64,000 nt of DNA from an uncultured Pelagibacteraceae bacterium (GTDB taxonomy: Bacteria; Pseudomonadota; Alphaproteobacteria; Pelagibacterales; Pelagibacteraceae), in assembly GCA_902543535.1 (NCBI GenBank), contig CACBYG010000002.1, positions 1-64,000 on the forward strand, given 5' to 3'. The translations under genes and the position numbers were made by a program. This document shows, piece after piece, positions 58,022-64,000 of the stretch. Below the pieces are notes generated by a model. It worked only from the letters and a program-made list of their open reading frames with translations. It searched no databases and had not been told where the DNA came from. Position 1 is the stretch's first letter, and each line of letters begins with the position of its first letter.

Positions 58022-58447
58022 TTGAAAAAAATATATATTTCTTCTGATCACGCTGGCTTTAAATTAAAGGAAATCATAAAAAAACATCTAATTAAAAAAA
58101 AAATGAATTATTTTGATCTAGGACCATCCTCTGACAACAGAGTAGATTACCCTGATTACGCTCATAAGGTTGCTCGAAAAGTAAAAATTAGCAAAAATAA
58201 TGTTGGAATTTTAGTTTGTGGATCAGGAATGGGGATGAATATAGCTGCAAATAAACATAGGAATATTCGAGCTGCCCAATGTTTTAATTTAAAATCAACA
58301 AAATTATCAAGATTGCATAATGATGCAAATATCATTACATTAGGTTCAAGGTTGTTAACTAAAAAAAATGCTTTAAATTGTGTTAGTGTTTTTTTGAATA
58401 CTAAATTTGAAGGTGGTAGGCACTTAAAAAGGATTAAAAAAATATAA
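58022..58447 (+). CDS. rpiB: Ribose-5-phosphate isomerase B
   Basis: Interconverts ribose 5-phosphate and ribulose 5-phosphate. I take the TTG at 58022, one base after the upstream stop, as start (141 aa), since the family opens with [16 protein letters not shown]; the ATG at 57995 would add nine residues inside the preceding gene. The catalytic region [26 protein letters not shown] (about residues 62-87) and [17 protein letters not shown] are conserved. An in-frame A10 tract lies at 58094-58103. It overlaps glyA by one base, the common alphaproteobacterial rpiB-glyA pair. Confidence 0.93.
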   Translation: MKKIYISSDHAGFKLKEIIKKHLIKKKMNYFDLGPSSDNRVDYPDYAHKVARKVKISKNNVGILVCGSGMGMNIAANKHRNIRAAQCFNLKSTKLSRLHNDANIITLGSRLLTKKNALNCVSVFLNTKFEGGRHLKRIKKI

Positions 58448-59754
58448 TGTCTAGTGAAAAAAATTATATAAATGATAGCTATAAAAGTTTTTTTGAAGAC
58501 AGTTTATCTTCAAAAGACCCAGACCTTTACAAGGCAATTCAAAATGAACTCTTGAGACAGCAACAACATATAGAATTGATTGCTTCAGAGAATATTGTTT
58601 CTCAAGCTGTTTTGGAGGCCCAAGGTTCAGTGCTAACAAATAAATACGCAGAAGGTTACCCTGGCAAAAGATATTATAATGGTTGTGAACATGTTGACGT
58701 TGCTGAAAATTTAGCAATAGAAAGATTAAAAAAACTTTTCAATTGTAAATTTGCTAATGCTCAGCCACACTCAGGAGCACAAGCTAATGGTGCTGTATTT
58801 TTGGCGCTGTTAAAACCTGGTGATACTTTTATGGGTATGAGTTTGAATTCAGGAGGTCATATCACTCATGGTTTAAAAATTTCAATGTCAGGAAAATGGT
58901 TTAATCCAATAGGGTATGATGTTGATAAAAAATCTGAACTTATAGATTATGACAATGTTGAAAAACTTGCCTTAGAACATAAACCAAAATTGATAATTGC
59001 AGGTGGAAGTGCATATTCCAGAGTTATAGATTTTAAAAGATTTAGAGAAATTGCAGATAAAGTTGGAGCATATCTAATGGTTGATATGGCACATTTTTCA
59101 GGCTTGGTTGCTGGAAAGGGATATCCAAACCCATGTGACTATGCTCATGTAGTAACATCTACTACGCACAAAGTTTTTAGAAGTGCAAGAGGTGGAATAA
59201 TTTTAACTAACCACGAAGAATTATCAAAAAAATTTAACACAGCAGTTTTTCCTGGCTATCAAGGTGGACCATTAATGCATGTCATTGCAGCTAAAGCAGC
59301 TGGCTTCTTAGAAGCTCTTCAACCCGAATTTCAAGACTACATTAAATCTGTTTTAGCAAATGCAAAAATTTTAGCAGAAACTTTAAAAAATAATGGTTTT
59401 AAAATTTATTCTGATGGAACCGATACTCATCTTATGTTGGTTGATTTACGACCTTACAATGTAAAAGGTAACTTAGCTGCTGAAAGCTTATCAAGAGCTA
59501 ATATTACGTGTAATAAAAATGGTATTCCTTTTGATACAGAAAAGCCAATGGTAACATCTGGTATAAGGCTAGGAACTCAAGCTATTACAACACGTGGTTT
59601 TGGTTTAAATGAATGTAAGAAAGTGGGTGAATTGATTACAAAAACTCTTAAAGGATTATCAGAAAACCCTGATGATAACAGTAAAGTAGAAGATGAGGTT
59701 AGAAATGAAGTTATTGCTTTAACTTCTTCATTTCCAATATATAAGAATCTTTAA
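58447..59754 (+). CDS. glyA: Serine hydroxymethyltransferase
   Basis: PLP enzyme interconverting serine and glycine with tetrahydrofolate, a main one-carbon source. The protein is 435 aa. It has [41 protein letters not shown], and the PLP-lysine motif [16 protein letters not shown] (about residues 236-251), then [16 protein letters not shown]. Sarcosine oxidase in the same window yields glycine and methylene-THF, the two substrates for serine formation by this enzyme. It lies 3 bp before nrdR. Confidence 0.98.
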   Translation: MSSEKNYINDSYKSFFEDSLSSKDPDLYKAIQNELLRQQQHIELIASENIVSQAVLEAQGSVLTNKYAEGYPGKRYYNGCEHVDVAENLAIERLKKLFNCKFANAQPHSGAQANGAVFLALLKPGDTFMGMSLNSGGHITHGLKISMSGKWFNPIGYDVDKKSELIDYDNVEKLALEHKPKLIIAGGSAYSRVIDFKRFREIADKVGAYLMVDMAHFSGLVAGKGYPNPCDYAHVVTSTTHKVFRSARGGIILTNHEELSKKFNTAVFPGYQGGPLMHVIAAKAAGFLEALQPEFQDYIKSVLANAKILAETLKNNGFKIYSDGTDTHLMLVDLRPYNVKGNLAAESLSRANITCNKNGIPFDTEKPMVTSGIRLGTQAITTRGFGLNECKKVGELITKTLKGLSENPDDNSKVEDEVRNEVIALTSSFPIYKNL

Positions 59755-59757
59755 TTA

Positions 59758-60217
59758 ATGATTTGCCCCTGTGAAAAAAAAGGTGAAACCTCTGTTGTTG
59801 ACTCACGTCCTACCGAAGATGGTACTGCTATAAGAAGAAGAAGAATGTGTGTTTGTGGTGAAAGATTTACCACATTTGAAAGAATTCAATTTAGAGAGCT
59901 GATGGTAGTTAAAAAAAAACGGGAGAAAATCTCCATTTGATAGAGATAAACTTTCTAAATCAATATATATTGCTCTTAAAAAAAGACCTATAGATACTGG
60001 TACTGCTGAAAAATTTATCAGTAAAGTTTCAAGAGCTTTAGAAGAACTTGGTCAAAGTGAAATTTCAACAAGTACAATTGGTACAATGGTTATGGAGGGT
60101 TTAAAAGAATTAGATCCTGTTGCTTATGTCCGTTTTGCATCTGTTTATCGTAACTTCAGAGAAGAACAAGACTTTGTTCAATTCGTGGACAAGATAGATG
60201 TCTTCAAAAAAAAATAA
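59758..60217 (+). CDS. nrdR: Transcriptional repressor NrdR, interrupted by a +1 shift at an A9 tract; zinc knuckles changed
   Basis: NrdR represses ribonucleotide reductase genes in response to dATP/ATP. The frame from ATG 59758 has the N-terminus ([18 protein letters not shown], then [19 protein letters not shown]) but leaves it at the A9 run 59911-59919 and stops at 59938-59940. With one A fewer the frame continues [19 protein letters not shown] ... [20 protein letters not shown] (ATP-cone domain) to the TAA at 60215-60217, giving a normal 152 aa. The N-terminal zinc ribbon is atypical: CPC (C3, C5) and CVC instead of CxxC pairs. The C-terminal end overlaps the ribD start by 20 bp. It may be recoded, a decaying gene, or partly a sequence error; the cone domain looks well conserved. 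Confidence 0.85.
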
Positions 60218-61304
60218 ATTTACAAAAAAAGATAAACTATTCATGGAGATTGCCTTGGACTTGGCAAGATCTCGTGAAGGATTAACAGGAACTAATCCAT
60301 CTGTTGGATGTGTAATAGTTAAAAATGATAATATTATTTCAATTGGACAAACTTCTTATAATGGGAGACCTCATGCAGAATTTAATGCAATTAAAAATTG
60401 TAACGAAAAACTTAATGGTGCAAAAATGTATGTAACCTTAGAGCCATGCAGCCATCAAGGTGTGACTCCACCATGTACAAATGAAATAATTAAATCAAAA
60501 ATATCTGAAGTTGTTTACGCACTTGAAGATACTGATAAAAGAGTAAGAAAAAAAAGTTTTAAAATTTTAAAATCTCATAAAATTAATGTTTCGATAGGCC
60601 TTCTAAAAAATAAAGTTAAAAAGTTTTATATTCCATATTTTTTTAATAGAAAAAATAAAAAGCCTTTTGTTACTGGCAAGATAGCTATTTCAAAAAACAA
60701 ACTAATTTATAGTAAATTTAAAAGAAAAATAACTAACCAGTATTCTGATAAATTTACTCATTTATTAAGATACAAAAATGACTCAATAATGACATCAAGT
60801 AAAACTGTAAATATTGATAACCCTAAATTAAATTGCAGAATAAAAGGTTTTGAAAAATTTTCTCCAGTAAGAATTATTTTGGACAACAACCTAAGTTTAA
60901 ACAAAAATACTTATATTTTTAAGTCAGCTAATAAAAAAAATACTATTGTTTTTTATAATAAAGCAAATAAGTCAAGAATTTCTAGGTTTAAAAAAAAGAA
61001 AATAGGACTTATTAAAACAAAATTAAATAATAGTAAGCAACTAGACTTAACACCAATTATAAAAAAACTCTATTCTTTAGGTTTTAGAAATACTTTAGTA
61101 GAAGGAGGCGATCTTCTTACAACAAACTTATTAAAGAATAAAATATTTAACGAATTTTATTTATTCAAAAGTCAAAAAAAACTGCCAACAAATTCAGATT
61201 TTGTTAAATTTAATGGATTAAATGACTTGAATAAAAAATATCCATTTAGACAAAATCTTAATTCTTCTTATGGAAAAGATACAATAACTCATTATAACAA
61301 ATAA
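60198..61304 (+). CDS. ribD: Bifunctional riboflavin biosynthesis deaminase/reductase RibD
   Basis: Deaminates and then reduces the pyrimidine intermediate after GTP cyclohydrolase II. The protein is 368 aa. The N-terminal deaminase has the zinc motif HAEFNAIKNC (about residues 59-68) and PCSHQGVTPPC, preceded by GLTGTNPSVGCVIV. The C-terminal reductase (about 150-368) keeps FVTGKIAISKN, TVNIDNPKLNCRI and LVEGGDLLTTNLL and is very Lys/Asn-rich. An A9 tract at its own 5' end (60206-60214) is in frame in ribD and is also read by the end of nrdR in another frame. Confidence 0.95.
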   Translation: MSSKKNKFTKKDKLFMEIALDLARSREGLTGTNPSVGCVIVKNDNIISIGQTSYNGRPHAEFNAIKNCNEKLNGAKMYVTLEPCSHQGVTPPCTNEIIKSKISEVVYALEDTDKRVRKKSFKILKSHKINVSIGLLKNKVKKFYIPYFFNRKNKKPFVTGKIAISKNKLIYSKFKRKITNQYSDKFTHLLRYKNDSIMTSSKTVNIDNPKLNCRIKGFEKFSPVRIILDNNLSLNKNTYIFKSANKKNTIVFYNKANKSRISRFKKKKIGLIKTKLNNSKQLDLTPIIKKLYSLGFRNTLVEGGDLLTTNLLKNKIFNEFYLFKSQKKLPTNSDFVKFNGLNDLNKKYPFRQNLNSSYGKDTITHYNK

Positions 61305-61305
61305 T

Positions 61306-61899
61306 ATGTTTAACGGAATTATTTATAACCAAGGGTCAATTTCTAAAATAGTCAAAAGAGACAAGGGGCTTAATATTTTTGTAAGAAGTAACCTTAAAGT
61401 TTCAAGTAGAGACATGGGTTTATCAGTAGCGTGTGATGGCGTGTGCTTAACATTGATTTCTTTTAAAAAAAAAAATATGGAATTTTATCTTTCAAATGAA
61501 ACAATAAAACGATCAAAGTTTAAATTTTTAAAACCTAGAGATATTATAAACTTAGAATTACCCTTAAAATATGGGACTAAAATTTCAGGACATATATGTC
61601 AGGGTCATGTAGACACTGTTGGTAAAGTATTGAGGATCTTTAAAGTTGATAAGTCATATGTTTTTGAATTCGAAATTCCCAAGAAGGAAAGAAAACATTT
61701 AATAGAAAAAGCATCTATTAGTGTAAATGGTATATCTCTTACTATTTCAAAAGTTACAAAAAAAGGATTTCAAATTTGGATTATCCCTCACACGTATAAA
61801 GAAACAAATTTATCTACTTTAAAGAAATCGAGCTTAGTTAATATTGAGATAGATATCTTATCTAAATACGTTAGAAATTATTTTAATGAAAAAAAATAA
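61306..61899 (+). CDS. ribE: Riboflavin synthase alpha chain
   Basis: Dismutates two 6,7-dimethyl-8-ribityllumazine molecules to riboflavin. The protein is 197 aa with two lumazine-binding repeats. It starts MFNGIIYNQGSI; the first repeat has LSVACDGVCLTLISF (about residues 44-58) and the second KASISVNGISLTISKV, with GHICQGHVDTVGKV at the joint. An A11 tract (61465-61475), the longest I found, is in frame. It overlaps ribB by 14 bp. Confidence 0.96.
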   Translation: MFNGIIYNQGSISKIVKRDKGLNIFVRSNLKVSSRDMGLSVACDGVCLTLISFKKKNMEFYLSNETIKRSKFKFLKPRDIINLELPLKYGTKISGHICQGHVDTVGKVLRIFKVDKSYVFEFEIPKKERKHLIEKASISVNGISLTISKVTKKGFQIWIIPHTYKETNLSTLKKSSLVNIEIDILSKYVRNYFNEKK

Positions 61900-62986
61900 T
61901 TTTGCTAAAATTGAACAAATAATCAATGTAGCCAAAAAAGGTGGTATGTTCATTCTTGTAGATGATGAAAAAAGAGAGAATGAAGGTGATTTAGTCATTT
62001 CTACTTCTGACACTAATGCAAAAAATATAAATTTTATGGCTAGATATGGACGTGGATTAATTTGTCTTGCTTTAGATAGTATTCAGGCAAAAAAATTAAA
62101 TTTGAGTTTAATGTCGCCTATCAATAAATCTAGAAATAAAACTGCATTTACTATTTCTATAGAAGCAAAAAAAGGAATAACAACAGGTATTTCTGCAAAA
62201 GATAGATCTAGAACAATTAAAATTGCATCAAAAAAAAATGCGAACAAAAATGATATTGTTTCTCCGGGTCACATTTTTCCAATTATTGCTAAAGACGGTG
62301 GAGTATTAGTTAGGGCAGGACATACAGAGGCATCAGTAGATATATCTAGATTAGCTAAAAAAAATAATTCAGCAGTTATATGCGAAATTATGAATGAAGA
62401 TGGTACAATGGCAAAAGGTGACAATCTTTTTAATTTTGCAAAAAAACATAAACTTAAAATTGGAAAAATTGAAGATTTAATTGCTTATAGACTAAAAAAA
62501 GAAAAATTAATACGCTTAAAAAAACAAAGTAATATTGAAGTAAAAAATCAAAAATATAAAATAAGAATATATGAAAATTTATTAGACGGTGCAGAGCATT
62601 TTGCATTAATAAAAGGAAATATTAAAAAAGGTGTTACACCTAGAGTTAGAGTAATCTCGTCAAATGTAGTTCAAAATTATTTAATTAGTCAACAATTGCC
62701 AAATTCTTTTAATAAAACTTTAAATTATTTCAAAAAATATTCTTGTTGTGTTTTAGTTTTTATCAAAGATTCTAATCTTAGATCTGTTACACAAACACTA
62801 AAAGATTATAAAAATAAAGAATTTTATAAAACAGGTAATGACAAACTTATAAGAAATTATGGAATAGGTGCTCAAATAATTAAAGATTTAAAAATTAAAA
62901 ATATGATATTAATTACGAAGTCACCTAAAAAGGTTATTGGTTTAGAGGGATATGATATAAAGATTACTAAACAGGAACTGATTTAA
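61886..62986 (+). CDS. ribB: 3,4-dihydroxy-2-butanone 4-phosphate synthase fused to a degenerate GTP cyclohydrolase II-like domain
   Basis: The N-terminal ~200 residues make the four-carbon precursor of riboflavin from ribulose 5-phosphate: FILVDDEKRENEGDLVISTSD (about residues 22-42), FMARYGRGLICLAL, GITTGISAKDRSRTI, SPGHIFPIIAKDGGVLVRAGHTEASVDI and AVICEIMNEDGTMAKGD. The C-terminal ~150 residues align in position with GTP cyclohydrolase II (YGIGAQIIKDLKIKNMILIT) but lack the R-C-D-C-G zinc motif and most catalytic residues, so this half is probably not a cyclohydrolase. Such fusions are known in alphaproteobacteria. A separate RibA must exist elsewhere if riboflavin is made de novo. Confidence 0.92.
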   Translation: MKKNNFAKIEQIINVAKKGGMFILVDDEKRENEGDLVISTSDTNAKNINFMARYGRGLICLALDSIQAKKLNLSLMSPINKSRNKTAFTISIEAKKGITTGISAKDRSRTIKIASKKNANKNDIVSPGHIFPIIAKDGGVLVRAGHTEASVDISRLAKKNNSAVICEIMNEDGTMAKGDNLFNFAKKHKLKIGKIEDLIAYRLKKEKLIRLKKQSNIEVKNQKYKIRIYENLLDGAEHFALIKGNIKKGVTPRVRVISSNVVQNYLISQQLPNSFNKTLNYFKKYSCCVLVFIKDSNLRSVTQTLKDYKNKEFYKTGNDKLIRNYGIGAQIIKDLKIKNMILITKSPKKVIGLEGYDIKITKQELI

Positions 62987-63375
62987 TGAAAAAAAAATAT
63001 TTAATAGTTATTGCAGATTATTATAAAGATATTTCAAAAGGATTACTGAGCAGTGCGTTAAGTTTAATTCCAAAATCAAATATAATTAAAATTATAACTG
63101 TTCCAGGCGTTTTTGAAATACCAGTTACAATTTCAAAAAATATTAAAAAGTATGATGCATTTTTAGCACTCGGATGTGTTATCAAAGGACAAACTCCTCA
63201 TTTTGATTTTATTTCGCATGTATCAACCAATGCAATTATGGATATATCTGTAAATAATAAAAAGCCTATCGGTAACGGCATTATCACATGCCTTAATATG
63301 AAACAAGCTAAAGCAAGAAAACGAAAAGGAGCTGAAGCAGCTAAAGCTGTAATTTCTATTTTGTCTCAAAAATGA
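62986..63375 (+). CDS. ribH: 6,7-dimethyl-8-ribityllumazine synthase
   Basis: Penultimate enzyme of riboflavin synthesis. The protein is 129 aa, shorter than the usual 150-160, mainly from a reduced N-terminus. It shows VPGVFEIPVTISKNIKKYDAFLALGCVIKGQTPHFDFISHVSTNAIMDIS (about residues 40-89), which contains the catalytic His in ThPHFDF, and then PIGNGIITC. It overlaps ribB by one base and nusB by 4 bp. Confidence 0.95.
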   Translation: MKKKYLIVIADYYKDISKGLLSSALSLIPKSNIIKIITVPGVFEIPVTISKNIKKYDAFLALGCVIKGQTPHFDFISHVSTNAIMDISVNNKKPIGNGIITCLNMKQAKARKRKGAEAAKAVISILSQK

Positions 63376-63776
63376 GAACTCATTTTAATCCAAAAAATAA
63401 TCCAAGAGTTATAATTATTCAAAAATTATATGGTAAATTTTATAATGAGGATGATAATTTAGATTTCCCAAAACACCGATTTAAAAAATTTATTAAAGAT
63501 ATAGTAACAGGGACCATAGAAAGAAATGACCTTATATTAGATGAATTAAACACAAAACTAGGTGATGATTTTGTATTTGAAAATCTTGATAAAGTTTTTC
63601 AAACTATTCTTAAAGCAGCGACTTATGAATTTATGTACAAACCTCAACTTTCACTAAATATAATTATCAAGGAATACTTAAATTCATCTAATTTTTTTTT
63701 AGAAAATTCTCAGACAAAATATCTAAATGCCTTACTAGATAATGTTGGAAAAAAATTGAGATCTAAAAATGCATGA
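63372..63776 (+). CDS. nusB: Transcription antitermination factor NusB
   Basis: Works with S10 (NusE) in antitermination of rRNA transcription. The protein is 134 aa, all-helical. Family features include the Arg-rich-poor N-terminus RVIIIQKLYGKFYNED, LILDELNTKLGDDF, LDKVFQTILKAATYEFMYKPQLSLNIIIKEYLNSSNFFL and the end YLNALLDNVGKKLRSKNA. The aromatic/acidic core is conserved enough for a secure call, together with ribH-nusB-thiL context. It overlaps thiL by 8 bp. Confidence 0.93.
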   Translation: MRTHFNPKNNPRVIIIQKLYGKFYNEDDNLDFPKHRFKKFIKDIVTGTIERNDLILDELNTKLGDDFVFENLDKVFQTILKAATYEFMYKPQLSLNIIIKEYLNSSNFFLENSQTKYLNALLDNVGKKLRSKNA

Positions 63777-64000
63777 ATTTGAATTAATTAAAAATTATTT
63801 TTCAAAGATCTCAAAAAAAAATAAATCTGCTCTAAATTTAAATGACGATGTTTTTTTTGATAAGAAAAAGGGTATAGCTATTTCTGTTGATACTTATAAT
63901 TTAGGTTATCATTTTGTAGACTTTAAATATCCTGATTTAGTTATAAAAAAAATTTTGAGGTCCTCTATTTCAGATCTAATTTGTAAAGGAGTGTTGCCAA
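63769..64000 (+). CDS. thiL: Thiamine-monophosphate kinase (N-terminal part, cut by window end)
   Basis: Phosphorylates thiamine monophosphate to the active cofactor. The first 77 codons are present: MHEFELIKNYF, then LNLNDDVFFDKKKGIAISVDT and VIKKILRSSISDLICKGVLP, which match the ThiL/PurM-fold opening (E-F-x-LI, Asp-rich metal/ATP region, and ...NLSDL-type end). The ATG at 63769 overlaps nusB by 8 bp, as in the usual alphaproteobacterial order. The rest lies outside the window. Confidence 0.9.
   Translation, partial: MHEFELIKNYFSKISKKNKSALNLNDDVFFDKKKGIAISVDTYNLGYHFVDFKYPDLVIKKILRSSISDLICKGVLP

Overview
The window is an AT-rich (roughly 30% GC by eye), very densely packed chromosomal segment. 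Gene content points to a streamlined marine alphaproteobacterium of the SAR11 / Candidatus Pelagibacter type. The supports are the short intergenic gaps (the longest is 168 bp, 4637-4804), Lys/Asn/Ile-rich proteins, alphaproteobacterial gene orders (glyA-nrdR-ribD-ribE-ribB-ribH-nusB-thiL; rsh-pyrE-pdxJ-acpS-lepB-rnc-recO), a soxBDAG sarcosine oxidase operon, and no mobile elements, CRISPR arrays or phage genes. The taxonomic call is an inference from content, not from a search.

Layout. 1-21602 (+): the end of rpoB, rpoC, then the str, S10, spc and alpha ribosomal operons joined into one run (rpsL to rplQ, with secY and adk), followed by an RluA-family pseudouridine synthase. 21580-26594: single genes on alternating strands (lipB, mgtE, panC) and the pair galU-ugd. 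26596-33259 (-): ruvX, pyrB, a dihydroorotase-like gene, plsY, topA, a small exported protein and a Rid-family gene. 33310-39977 (+): gatCAB, an O-methyltransferase, trhO, a MATE transporter and a thermonuclease-like protein. 39980-45071 (-): soxB-soxD-soxA-soxG. 45139-45230 (+): tRNA-Ser(GCT). 45242-48942 (-): a TPR/glycosyltransferase-like protein and a lytic transglycosylase. 48986-56315 (+): dapA, smpB, folK, rsh, pyrE, pdxJ, acpS, lepB, rnc, recO. 56316-57311 (-): hemB. 57379-64000 (+): a 2OG-Fe(II) oxygenase-like protein, rpiB, glyA, nrdR, ribD, ribE, ribB, ribH, nusB and the start of thiL.

The genes form a housekeeping core: transcription and translation machinery, tRNA amidation and modification, pyrimidine, riboflavin, heme, pyridoxal and pantothenate synthesis, cell-wall precursors and turnover, stringent response, and catabolism of the methylated amine sarcosine, whose one-carbon product can reach serine hydroxymethyltransferase (glyA).

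The strongest unusual signal is that two highly conserved genes, rplW (ribosomal protein L23) and nrdR, are each interrupted by a +1 shift at an A9 tract. In both, removing one A restores a family-typical protein. At least a dozen other A9-A11 tracts in the window are in frame. Recoding by transcriptional slippage and sequencing or assembly error are both open. Other oddities are a changed second zinc site in RpoC, CxC instead of CxxC knuckles in NrdR, a dihydroorotase homologue without its HxH metal motif, a RibB with a degenerate GTP cyclohydrolase II-like half, a shortened Rsh, missing tuf/rpmD/rpmJ/era in otherwise classical clusters, and convergent genes whose stop codons touch or overlap. 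I found no accessory island or clearly new multi-gene system.
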